Shown in pieces: positions 42,515 to 50,458 of a DNA stretch of 64,000 nt; positions within the stretch are counted from its first letter, which is position 1; each line of letters starts with the position of its first letter. This DNA comes from Methylobacterium soli (GTDB taxonomy: Bacteria > Pseudomonadota > Alphaproteobacteria > Rhizobiales > Beijerinckiaceae), in contig NZ_VZZK01000031.1 of the NCBI RefSeq assembly GCF_008806385.1, positions 1-64,000 of the forward strand. The letters are read 5' to 3'. Under the pieces are notes generated by a model. The model saw nothing but the letters and a program-made list of their open reading frames with translations. It ran no database searches and was not told the DNA's origin. The position numbers and the translations under genes were made by a program.

Positions 42515-43060
42515 TCAGCGCAAGCCCGCCACGCGGCGGTCGCGCTTGCGCTCGGCCGCCGGCTGGTAGGCGATCTGCGCGTGATGCGTGCAGTAGGGAA
42601 GTCCCGTGATGGAGCGGCCGCCGCAGAAGCGGAATTCCGGCGTGGTCGGATCGCCCATCGGCCAGCGGCACATCGATTCGCGCAGATCCATGATCGTGAC
42701 GCGCTGCGAGACCGCGAGCGGAACCGCGTCGACGATGGCGGCCGGCGGTACGGGCGGGAAATCCGGCGCCGGGCGATGCGACGTGATCGCGATCGGCTCG
42801 GGCGCCTCGGCGGCGATCTCGGTGACCGACGCGGCCTCGGGCTCGGACTCGCGCATCGATCGCTTGCGGGTGGTTGCGGGCGTGCCGGCCACGGGCTTGA
42901 CCCGGCCGGCGAGACCCAGCCGGTGGACCTTGCCGATGACGGCGTTGCGCGTGACGCCGCCGAGCTGCGCAGCGATCTTGCTGGCGCTCTGTCCGTCTTC
43001 CCACAGGCGGCGCAGGAGATCGACGCGCTCGTCCGTCCAGCTCAGGCTCACTTCCATCAT
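42515..43060 (-). CDS. gcrA: Cell-cycle regulator GcrA
   Basis: Alphaproteobacterial transcription factor of 181 residues that works with sigma-70 at GANTC-methylated promoters. The N-terminal DNA-binding domain LSWTDERVDLLRRLWEDGQS and GGVTRNAVIGKVHRLGL is diagnostic. The middle is a variable Pro/Ala/Glu-rich linker. The C-terminal domain, with ESMCRWPMGDPTTPEFRFCG and PYCTHHAQIAYQP, binds sigma-70. Start: ATG at 43060, with GGAGGGGGCG upstream; the adjacent ATG at 43057 is equally possible. An in-frame codon at 43135 adds unrelated sequence. Converges on phoB. Confidence 0.93.
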   Translation of the reverse strand: MMEVSLSWTDERVDLLRRLWEDGQSASKIAAQLGGVTRNAVIGKVHRLGLAGRVKPVAGTPATTRKRSMRESEPEAASVTEIAAEAPEPIAITSHRPAPDFPPVPPAAIVDAVPLAVSQRVTIMDLRESMCRWPMGDPTTPEFRFCGGRSITGLPYCTHHAQIAYQPAAERKRDRRVAGLR

Positions 43061-43481
43061 CGCCCCCTCCGAACGCATGCGGTCACCGCTTCTGCCCCCC
43101 GGCAGGCATGGCGTGGATACGGGCGCGCGAGGCACACCGCAGGCCGCGCGCGAAACGCGTCGGTGCAGAGTCTGCCGGTGCGAAATCCGTTGGTGTGCGC
43201 CACTGGTGATGGCCGTCGCGGGTGACCCCCGCGGCGACGGGACGAACCTACAAGAGGCCTCGTGGACGATGCAAGAGTCGACAATCGGACTTGGCCGTCG
43301 GGGCCGGTATTTCCACCGGCAATGGCCGTGGCCGGTCCACGAGCGGCCGCAGAGGCCGCATCCTGTGGCGCCACTGCATCAGTCCGATCACATCGCGTCA
43401 ATTGCTCAGCTTGGACCGGAACGCTAGTATGGCCAAGCTCGTTCGGTTGAGGGGTCGAAGGCAGAGCGTTGGGACATTGTG
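43061..43481. promoter_or_regulatory. Divergent control region of gcrA and the patatin gene
   Basis: A 421-base gap with no convincing gene. It holds GAGTC methylation sites (43168-43172 and another near 43274) and two hairpins: CCGTCGC / GCGACGG at 43213-43240 and GCCGGT / ACCGGC at 43303-43320. A GGCCGT...GGCCGGT motif is also repeated. It probably contains two promoters. A small RNA is possible but not supported beyond the hairpins. Confidence 0.35.
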
Positions 43482-44666
43482 ATGCCACGTCGGTTTGGAT
43501 GGTTGCGCGCCGTGCTCGCGCTCGGGCTGGCGGGTCACTTGGCGGCCTGCTCCTCCGTTCCGCGCATTTCGTACACCGCCGAGCAGGCCTCCTTCGCGAG
43601 TGTTCCGGGCATTCCGGGGGCGCGCGCCTACGCGGATGCCTCTGCGGAAACCTTCACCGAGATGACGGCGCGCCCCGAGGCGAAGCGCCAGGCCTTCACG
43701 TATCTCGCCTTGTCCGGCGGCGGCGGCGACGGCGCCTACGGGGCCGGCATCCTCAACGGCTGGACGGCATCCGGCGCCCGGCCGGAATTCTCCCTCGTCT
43801 CGGGGGTGAGCACGGGTGCGCTGATCGCCCCCTTCGCATTCCTCGGCTCGGCCTACGATTCCTATCTGACGGAGTTCTACACGAGCGGCGTCGCCGAGAC
43901 GCTGGTGCAGTCGCCGAGCCTGACGAACGTGCTGTTCGGCTCCGGGCTCTTCGGGGATGGCCGCCTGCGCGACCTGATCGGCCGCTACGTCACGGCGGAC
44001 CTGCTCGCCGCTGTCGCGGCGGAACACGCCAAGGGCCGGCGCCTGCTCGTCGTGACGACGAATCTCGACTCGCAGCGCGCCGTGATCTGGAACATGGGCG
44101 CGATCGCGGCGAGCGGAGCGCCGAACGCGGTCGATCTGTTCCGCGACGTGCTCACGGCCTCGGCCAGCATCCCGGCCGTGTTCCCGCCGCAGCTCATCGG
44201 CGTGCAGGCCGGCAACAGTGCTTTCCAGGAATTGCATGTCGACGGATCGGTGGTGACGCCGGTCTTCACGCTCCCCCAATCCTTCCTGCTGCGGGATGGG
44301 CGCCTGCGCACCAACGGCAAGGCGAGCATCTACGTCGTGATCAACGGGCGGCTTGAGCCGGAATTCGACGTCACCAAGAACAACACGCTCTCGATCGTCG
44401 AGCGATCCTTCACCACCGGCAGCCGCGCCCGCAGCCGAGCGGCGCTCGCCACCACCTACGCCTTCACCCGCGCCAACGGCGTCGGCTTCAACCTGACCTA
44501 TATTGACGAGCGCGGGCCGACCACCACGACGGCACGCGGCTTCGACACCGGCTACATGCGCCAGCTCTACCAGGCGGGTTACGACAAGGCGCGCTCGGGG
44601 GCTTTCTGGGAGCATACGGTGCCGGCCGCGCCGCTCCTGAAGACCGTCACGGCCGCGACCCAGTAA
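43482..44666 (+). CDS. Patatin-like phospholipase, lipoprotein
   Basis: 394-residue protein with a lipoprotein signal: a basic start (MPRRFGWLRAVLALGLAGHL) then lipobox LAAC, Cys at about 23. The patatin fold has the oxyanion loop SGGGGDGAYGAG, nucleophile Ser110 in GVSTGA, and the dyad Asp254 in VDGSV, so it is probably an active lipid acyl hydrolase in the outer membrane or periplasm. Substrate unknown. A GTG at 43479 directly precedes the ATG. It diverges from gcrA and ends at a 9-base hairpin. Confidence 0.88.
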   Translation: MPRRFGWLRAVLALGLAGHLAACSSVPRISYTAEQASFASVPGIPGARAYADASAETFTEMTARPEAKRQAFTYLALSGGGGDGAYGAGILNGWTASGARPEFSLVSGVSTGALIAPFAFLGSAYDSYLTEFYTSGVAETLVQSPSLTNVLFGSGLFGDGRLRDLIGRYVTADLLAAVAAEHAKGRRLLVVTTNLDSQRAVIWNMGAIAASGAPNAVDLFRDVLTASASIPAVFPPQLIGVQAGNSAFQELHVDGSVVTPVFTLPQSFLLRDGRLRTNGKASIYVVINGRLEPEFDVTKNNTLSIVERSFTTGSRARSRAALATTYAFTRANGVGFNLTYIDERGPTTTTARGFDTGYMRQLYQAGYDKARSGAFWEHTVPAAPLLKTVTAATQ

Positions 44667-44678
44667 GGAGCGGAGGCC

Positions 44679-44703
44679 GGCCCGCATTCAGGGGATGCGG
44701 GCC
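44679..44703. terminator. Terminator-like hairpin after the patatin gene
   Basis: Perfect 9-base stem GGCCCGCAT / ATGCGGGCC with a 7-base loop, 13 bases after the stop codon. There is no T-tract. Confidence 0.5.
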
Positions 44704-44807
44704 AGAGATGCGGCGCGAAACCTCGCGTTGATTGCTGCGCTGCGGTAGATCTCGGCTCCGTCCGTGATCCGCAAGGGTGCGGCCTCTCGCTTCAGCCGGT
44801 CCCCTGC

Positions 44808-46433
44808 ATGCTCCAGATCGAAGATCTCACCTTCAATGCCTGGGGGCGGCGCTTCTTCACGAAGGCCAGCGTGGCGGTTCCGCCGGGATCGAAGGTCGGG
44901 CTCGTCGGCCGCAACGGCGTCGGCAAATCCACCCTCTTCAAGATCATCCTCGGCGCGTTCCAGCCGGATTCCGGTCTCGTTTACCTGCCGAAGGCGGCCA
45001 AGGTGGGCTCCGTCGATCAGGAGCACCCGGCGACTTCGGTCAGTCTCATCGACACGATCCTGGCGGCCGACCTCGAGCGCGAGGCCCTGAACCGGGAACT
45101 CGAGACCGCCGCGCCCGAGCGCATGGGCGAGATCTACGCGCGCCTGATCGAGATCGATGCTGACCGGGCTCCGGCCCGCGCCGGCGAGATCCTGGCCGGC
45201 CTCGGCTTCTCGGTGGCCGACCTTGCCCGGCCGATGGCGGAATTCTCCGGAGGCTGGCGCATGCGCGTGGCGCTTGCCGCCGCGCTCTTCGCCGAACCCG
45301 ACATGCTCCTCCTCGACGAGCCCACGAACTACCTGGATCTCGAAGGGGCGCTGTGGCTCGAGGCGCGCCTGAAGCGCTACCCACATTCGGCGCTCATCAT
45401 CAGCCACGACCGGGAATTGCTGAACAACTCGGTCGACGCGATCCTGCACGTCTCAGGCGAGAAGCTCGAACTCTACACGGGCGGCTACGATGATTTCGAG
45501 AAGCGCCGGGCCGAGAAGGCGCGGCTCCAAACCTCGGCCAAGCTGAAGCAGGATGCCGAGCGGGCGCATCTCCAGAGCTTCATCGACCGCTTCAAGGCCA
45601 AGGCCTCGAAGGCCGCGCAGGCGCAGTCGCGCATGAAGCGCCTCGCCAAGCTCGAGCCGATCGCCACCACGATCGAGGAACACGTGGCACAGTTCCACCT
45701 GCCCTCGCCGAAGCGGCCGCTCGCCCCGCCGCTCATGCACCTCACCGACGTGGAGGTCGGCTACGGCGACGATCCGGCCGTGTTGCGCGACCTCAATCTC
45801 ACCCTCGACATCGACGACCGCATCGGGCTCCTCGGCGTCAACGGGGCGGGCAAGTCGACCTTCGCCAAGATGGCGGCCGGCGCCCTCGCGGTGCGTGCCG
45901 GGCGGATGGCGCGGGAGAGCCGCGTGCAGGTCGGCTGGTTCCACCAGCACCAGATCGAGGCCCTCGACCCGACCGACACGCCGCTGGCCATCATCCGGCG
46001 CGAGCGGCCCGACGACAGCGAATCCGCCAGGCGCGCGCGACTCGCGAGCTTCGGCCTGCCCTTCGCGAAGCAGGAGACCGCTGTCGACAACCTGTCGGGT
46101 GGCGAGCGGGCCCGCCTCCTCCTCAACCTCGTGGCCCTGCAGGCGCCGCACCTGCTCATCCTCGACGAGCCGACGAACCACCTCGACATCGACAGCCGCC
46201 GGGCGCTCCTCGACGCGCTCAACGACTACGCGGGCGCCGTCATCCTGATCACCCACGACCGCTCGCTGATGGAGCTCGTGGCCGACCGCCTGTGGCTGGC
46301 GGCCGACAACACCGTGAAGCCGTTCTCCGGCGACATGGATGATTATGCCCGCTTCGTGCTCGACCGGGCGCGAGCCGGCAAGAGCGCGCCGGGGCAGGGC
46401 CGGGAGCGCAAGGCGAAGCGCCGCGCGGCCTGA
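44808..46433 (+). CDS. ABC-F family ATPase
   Basis: Soluble ribosome-associated ATPase of 541 residues with two ABC domains and no membrane part. Walker A motifs are GRNGVGKST and GVNGAGKST. Signatures are FSGGWRMRVAL and LSGGERARLLL, and Walker B motifs LLLDEPTNYLD and LILDEPTNHLD. The interdomain linker (about 220-290) is charged and helical with many Lys, as in translation-factor ABC-F proteins. The C-terminal tail is basic (RERKAKRRAA). It is closest in style to the YheS/Uup groups, and the exact subfamily is not settled. Confidence 0.92.
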   Translation: MLQIEDLTFNAWGRRFFTKASVAVPPGSKVGLVGRNGVGKSTLFKIILGAFQPDSGLVYLPKAAKVGSVDQEHPATSVSLIDTILAADLEREALNRELETAAPERMGEIYARLIEIDADRAPARAGEILAGLGFSVADLARPMAEFSGGWRMRVALAAALFAEPDMLLLDEPTNYLDLEGALWLEARLKRYPHSALIISHDRELLNNSVDAILHVSGEKLELYTGGYDDFEKRRAEKARLQTSAKLKQDAERAHLQSFIDRFKAKASKAAQAQSRMKRLAKLEPIATTIEEHVAQFHLPSPKRPLAPPLMHLTDVEVGYGDDPAVLRDLNLTLDIDDRIGLLGVNGAGKSTFAKMAAGALAVRAGRMARESRVQVGWFHQHQIEALDPTDTPLAIIRRERPDDSESARRARLASFGLPFAKQETAVDNLSGGERARLLLNLVALQAPHLLILDEPTNHLDIDSRRALLDALNDYAGAVILITHDRSLMELVADRLWLAADNTVKPFSGDMDDYARFVLDRARAGKSAPGQGRERKAKRRAA

Positions 46434-46477
46434 GGCGCCCGGTCGCGCGCCGCGCTGCCGGACGCCCTCGGCTGGAT

Positions 46478-46606
46478 TTATCGGCGCAGGATCTTGGTGA
46501 CGATCCGGCCGACGAGATTGCTGGAATCCGCGTTGCGGTCGTCGCGGCTGGTGGGGCGGTCCTCGTTGCCGAGGATCTTGGTGACGATGCGTCCGATCAG
46601 GCTCAT
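46478..46606 (-). CDS. 42-residue peptide with a duplicated LxGRIVTKIL segment
   Basis: Very short gene on the reverse strand: ATG at 46606, TAA at 46478-46480, with GAGG about 11 bases upstream. It starts MSLIGRIVTKILGNE and ends SSNLVGRIVTKILRR, so one segment is repeated after 28 residues. At the DNA level AGGATCTTGGTGACGAT occurs exactly at 46488-46504 and 46572-46588. Each copy forms a short amphipathic basic helix, and the link between is hydrophilic (DRPTSRDDRN). Membrane surface binding is possible. I recognise no family. It lies between the ABC-F gene and the monooxygenase. Confidence 0.55.
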   Translation of the reverse strand: MSLIGRIVTKILGNEDRPTSRDDRNADSSNLVGRIVTKILRR

Positions 46607-46732
46607 GGGGTCATCCTCGCGCTGGACAGGCTGCGCGAATGGCGCAGCTTTGCCAGGATAACGGGCGGGCGGCGAACCCTGTTCCGTCGCCGGCCGGACG
46701 CGGCCCGCTTCCGTGCGGCCCGCTCCGCCGGG

Positions 46733-48214
46733 TCAGGAGACCCGGTAATCCGAGACACGCGCCCGCCGCGCGCCGCGGCGATAGGCCAGGACGGAGCCGG
46801 GCCAGAGGGCGGTGTTGCGGCCCTTGTGGTCCTGGTACCAGCTCGTGCAGCCGCCGGTCTGCCAGATGCTGTCGGCCATCCGCGCCTGCACGTCGGCGAG
46901 GAAGCGGGCCTGGGCCTCCGGCTTCACGTCGAAGACCCGCACACCCTTGTCCCGCATCGCCTTGAGGCAGGAGAGGGCATGCTCCACCTGAGCCTCGATC
47001 ATCAGGATCATGGAGTTGTGGCCGAGCCCGGTATTCGGCCCCATCAGCAGGAACAGGTTCGGGAAGCCCGCGACCGTGATGCCCTGGAAGGCGCCCATGC
47101 CGTCGCGCCAGGCCTGCGGCAAGGTCAGGCCGCCGCGCCCGACGAGGTCGAGCTTCTGGAAGCCCCCGGTCAGGTCGAAGCCGGTGGCGTAGATGATGGC
47201 ATCGAGGGCGTGGGCGCTGCCATCCTCCAGGATGACGCCGGAGGGGGTGATGCGGGCGATGCCTCCCGTCTCGAGGCTCACGTTCGGGCGCATCATCGTC
47301 GGGTAGAAATCGTCCGAGATCAGGACCCGCTTGCAGCCGAGCCGGTAGCGTGGGGTGAGCTTGGCCCGCAGCGCCTTGTCGGGCACCGCCTTGGCGAGGT
47401 GGCGACGGGCGAGACCCTCGGCCTGGCCCGTCAGCTTGGACACCTTGGTGAAGCCCATAAAGGCCCGAACCTCGTGGATCCAGAACAGCTGCGCGCGAAA
47501 CAGTCGCCGGACGAGGGGCAGGCGGCGATAGGCCCGTTTCGCCCGCTCGGTGATGGGGCGGTCGTGCTTGGGCATGATCCAGGCGGGTGTGCGCTGAAAC
47601 AGGGTGAGGTGGGCGGCCTCGGGCGCGATCTGCGGGACGAATTGAATCGCGCTCGCGCCCGTGCCGATCACCCCGACGCGCTTGCCCCGGAGGTCGCAGG
47701 CATGATCCCAGCTGGCGGAATGGAAGGCGGTTCCGGCGAAGCTCTCGCGGCCGGGGATGTTCGGCAGGGCCGGGTGGTGCAGGCCGCCCATGCCCGAGAC
47801 GATCGCCCGCGCCCGAAGCGGGCCCCGGTTCGTCTCGACGCGCCACACGGCCTCGGCCTCGTCCCAGCTGGCCCCGATGACCCGCGTGTGCAGGTGGAGG
47901 TGAGGCAGGAGGCCCTGGGCGCGCGCGGTCTCGCGCAGGTAGGCGGCGATCTCGGGCTGCTGCGGGTAGAGACGCGACCAATCGTGCTTGGGCACGTAGG
48001 ACAGGGAGTACAGGTGGGAGGGGATGTCGCAGGCCGCCCCCGGATACGTGTTCTCGTGCCAGGTGCCGCCGATTCCGTCGCTCTTCTCGACGATGGCGAA
48101 GGGGCCGATCCCGGTCTGCCGGCAGCGGATCCCCATGGCGAGGCCCGAGAAGCCGGAGCCGATGATGAGGACGGCGAGCGTGCCTCCAGGAAGCGGGGCG
48201 TTGGAATCGCTCAT
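46733..48214 (-). CDS. Flavin-dependent Baeyer-Villiger-type monooxygenase
   Basis: FAD/NADPH enzyme of 493 residues that inserts oxygen into ketones or oxidises heteroatoms. The FAD loop is IGSGFSGLAMGIRC, the NADPH loop GVIGTGASAIQFVPQ. Between them FAGTAFHSASWD (159-170) fits the type I Baeyer-Villiger fingerprint FxGxxxHxxxW(P/D). GMGGLHHPALPNIPG is also typical. The start ATG 48214 overlaps the esterase stop (ATGA); codons in frame further upstream merely read through the esterase gene in another frame. The same trio, monooxygenase, lipase and dehydrogenase, occurs in the mymA-lipR-sadH part of the mycobacterial mymA operon. Confidence 0.9.
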   Translation of the reverse strand: MSDSNAPLPGGTLAVLIIGSGFSGLAMGIRCRQTGIGPFAIVEKSDGIGGTWHENTYPGAACDIPSHLYSLSYVPKHDWSRLYPQQPEIAAYLRETARAQGLLPHLHLHTRVIGASWDEAEAVWRVETNRGPLRARAIVSGMGGLHHPALPNIPGRESFAGTAFHSASWDHACDLRGKRVGVIGTGASAIQFVPQIAPEAAHLTLFQRTPAWIMPKHDRPITERAKRAYRRLPLVRRLFRAQLFWIHEVRAFMGFTKVSKLTGQAEGLARRHLAKAVPDKALRAKLTPRYRLGCKRVLISDDFYPTMMRPNVSLETGGIARITPSGVILEDGSAHALDAIIYATGFDLTGGFQKLDLVGRGGLTLPQAWRDGMGAFQGITVAGFPNLFLLMGPNTGLGHNSMILMIEAQVEHALSCLKAMRDKGVRVFDVKPEAQARFLADVQARMADSIWQTGGCTSWYQDHKGRNTALWPGSVLAYRRGARRARVSDYRVS

Positions 48215-49125
48215 GAACCGGCCCTCGTCCGGAACTGTCCCGCCGCCTCGGCCCCCTGCGCCGTCAGGAAGGCGACGGCGCGATCGAGGGAGCGGCGCGC
48301 CTCCGGCAGGAAGCCGTGGGCGAATTGCCAAACGTGCGGCACCACCGGAAACACCGTGAGGTCCACCGCCACGCCCGCCTCCCGCGCCTGCTCGGCGAGG
48401 CGGGTCGAGTCGTCGCGCAGCAATTCCCGCTCGCCGACATGGAGCAGGAGCGGCGGCAGGCCCGTGAGATCCGCGTAGAGCGGCGAGGCGAGAGGTTGGG
48501 CGGGGTCGGCGCCCGCGAGATAGACGGGCAGGAGGCGGGCGAGCCCTTCTGGGGCGAACATCGCGTCGCGCGCGGCATTGGCCGTGTGCGAGACGCCCGC
48601 GCCGAGGAAATCCGTGGCCGGTGAGAACAGGGCGGCGGCCCGCGGCAGGGTGAGGCCGGCATCGCGCGCGCTGAGCAGCAGCGCGAGGGCGAGATTGCCG
48701 CCGGCCGAGTCGCCCGCGAGCACGGCCGGACCCTCCGCCGCGAAGGCGCGCCAGACCGCCACCGCATCCTCGATCGCTGCCGGGAAGGGGTGCTCGGGCG
48801 CGAGGCGATAGTTCGGCGCGAAGACCGCGAAACCCCTCTGCGCGAGGTATCCGGTCACGGGGCGGTGCGTGCGCGCCGAGCAGGCGATGAAGCCGCCCCC
48901 ATGCAGGTAGAGGAGGCGCGGCTTCCCGGCGGCCGCATCGCGATAAACCCATTCGCCGGCGATGCCGCCGACGGAGCCGGGCGCATAGGTGACGCCGCCG
49001 GGATCCGGAAAGGCGGGTGCCTCCAGGGTCTTCCGGACCTGCGCGATGTCGAGCATCGGGCCGAGGCGGGCGCGGACGTTGCGTTTCACCAGCCAGGCAT
49101 ACGCGTAGGCACGCAGGCTCGTCAT
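48211..49125 (-). CDS. Alpha/beta hydrolase, hormone-sensitive-lipase type esterase
   Basis: Cytoplasmic esterase of 304 residues. The oxyanion motif HGGGF starts at His75, the nucleophile is Ser140 in GDSAGG, and the acid and base lie in the C-terminal part (Asp near RDDSTRL-containing loop, His in VVPHVWQF). This is the HSL/LipR-like class. It overlaps the monooxygenase start by four bases and the dehydrogenase stop similarly, so all three are coupled. By position it would hydrolyse the ester made by the monooxygenase. Confidence 0.9.
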   Translation of the reverse strand: MTSLRAYAYAWLVKRNVRARLGPMLDIAQVRKTLEAPAFPDPGGVTYAPGSVGGIAGEWVYRDAAAGKPRLLYLHGGGFIACSARTHRPVTGYLAQRGFAVFAPNYRLAPEHPFPAAIEDAVAVWRAFAAEGPAVLAGDSAGGNLALALLLSARDAGLTLPRAAALFSPATDFLGAGVSHTANAARDAMFAPEGLARLLPVYLAGADPAQPLASPLYADLTGLPPLLLHVGERELLRDDSTRLAEQAREAGVAVDLTVFPVVPHVWQFAHGFLPEARRSLDRAVAFLTAQGAEAAGQFRTRAGS

Positions 49126-50018
49126 CGCGCGCTCGACCGCATCTGTCCCGTGAGCCGCGCAATCGGTGCCCAATATCCGACCGGCATCAGCCGCTGCAGG
49201 AAGGCGACCTGCTTCGCATCCCGCCCGATGATGACCCGGGGCGCGCGCCGCTCGATCGCCCGCGCGATCTCGGCGGCAGCGGCGTCGGGGCTGAGGCGCA
49301 GGAAACGCTCGAAGGCGACCCGGGCCTTCTCGACGGTTGCCACATCGAGGCCGCGGGGATGCCGGGCGTTGCGGGCAATCCCCGTCGCGACCCCGCCCGG
49401 ATGCACCAGGGTGACGCCGAGCGGCGTGCCCGCATATTCGTGCCGCAGCGCCTCGCTGAACCCCCGAACCGCGAATTTGCTCGCCGCGTAGGCGGTTTGC
49501 CCCGGTGGGGCGATGAGGCCGTAGAGGCTCGACACGTTGACGATCTGGGCCATCGGCGCGCGGACCAGCAATGGCAGGAAGGCGTGGGTCATCCGCACCA
49601 CAGCGCGGAAATTCACGTCCATCAGCCACTCGAAATCGGCGAGATCCGTTTCCTCGAAGCGCCCGCCGAGCGCCACGCCGGCATTGTTGACGAGGAGGTC
49701 GAGGCGCCCGAACCGGGCCTCGATCCAGGCGGGAAGCGCCTGAATCGCCTCGGCATCGGCAAGGTCCAGAACGTGGCCGCTCGCCGTCCCGCCGAGCGTC
49801 TCGACCGCCCGGATCGTGGCGTCGAGCCCCTCCGCGTCGCGATCGACCAGAGCGAGCGCCGTACCCTTGGCGGCGAGCGTCCGCGCCAGGGCCGCGCCGA
49901 TGCCGCTGCCCGCGCCGGTGACGAGACCGACCGCATCCTGCAGCGCGAATGCCTGCCGCAAACCGAAACCTCCTGGCGCCCCCGGGGGACTATGCCCTCG
50001 AAGATCCTGCCGCGCCAT
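49122..50018 (-). CDS. Short-chain dehydrogenase/reductase
   Basis: Classical SDR of 298 residues. It has the nucleotide loop TGAGSGIGAAL, NNAGVALGG, catalytic Ser in NVSSLYG and YAASK with the Tyr-Lys pair. A long N-terminal stretch before LVTGAGSG suggests that the true start could be a later GTG or TTG; ATG 50018 is the first ATG. It is the first gene of the three-gene cassette and would interconvert an alcohol and the ketone taken by the monooxygenase. Substrate unknown. Confidence 0.88.
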   Translation of the reverse strand: MARQDLRGHSPPGAPGGFGLRQAFALQDAVGLVTGAGSGIGAALARTLAAKGTALALVDRDAEGLDATIRAVETLGGTASGHVLDLADAEAIQALPAWIEARFGRLDLLVNNAGVALGGRFEETDLADFEWLMDVNFRAVVRMTHAFLPLLVRAPMAQIVNVSSLYGLIAPPGQTAYAASKFAVRGFSEALRHEYAGTPLGVTLVHPGGVATGIARNARHPRGLDVATVEKARVAFERFLRLSPDAAAAEIARAIERRAPRVIIGRDAKQVAFLQRLMPVGYWAPIARLTGQMRSSAR

Positions 50019-50072
50019 CCGGCCGGTCTGCGGCGAAACACAGCCGAGGCTCTGGATTGGTTCGGGTCGGCC

Positions 50073-50420
50073 TCAGCCCCGCAATGCGAAGGGGAGGGCG
50101 AGGAGCGCCAGCGGCAGGGCTGCCAGCGCCGCCGGCCGCAGCCAGCCCGGACGGTAGGAGAGCAGGGCAACGACGAGAAGGGCCGCGCCGGTCAGCGCAC
50201 CGATCCACTGGACCGGACCGAAATTCCAGCCATCCAGGGCGATGGAGGCCGCGAGTGACAGGAGAATTGCGCCCCAGCCCGTCCAGCGCAGGCTGCGGGC
50301 CCGGTTCGTCGGTGCGCGGGTGAGGAACGCGTCGCGGTGGTGCCGGTCGAGGCTGAGGGCGAGCGCCGCGAGGCCGGCGAAACTCAGGGCAAGGTTGAGG
50401 GCGAGGACGATGGGGGTCAT
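50073..50420 (-). CDS. DUF3325-type small membrane protein
   Basis: 115-residue inner-membrane protein with four predicted membrane segments (ALNLALSFAGLAALALSL, WGAILLSLAASIAL, IGALTGAALLVVALL and ALAALPLALLALPFAL). The charged loop LDRHHRDAFLTRAPTNRARS is typical of the DUF3325 family, which I recall in siderophore-uptake operons downstream of PepSY proteins. ATG 50420 lies 38 bases after the PepSY gene. Confidence 0.75.
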   Translation of the reverse strand: MTPIVLALNLALSFAGLAALALSLDRHHRDAFLTRAPTNRARSLRWTGWGAILLSLAASIALDGWNFGPVQWIGALTGAALLVVALLSYRPGWLRPAALAALPLALLALPFALRG

Positions 50421-50458
50421 GCGCGGGGGTTCACGGCTGTGAGCTCTCGGGTGCAGGC

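Noticed and set aside
46733..49162. Apparent 809-residue fusion of monooxygenase with an N-terminal extension
   Set aside because: The first 316 residues read the esterase gene in another frame. The monooxygenase begins at the ATG overlapping the esterase stop.
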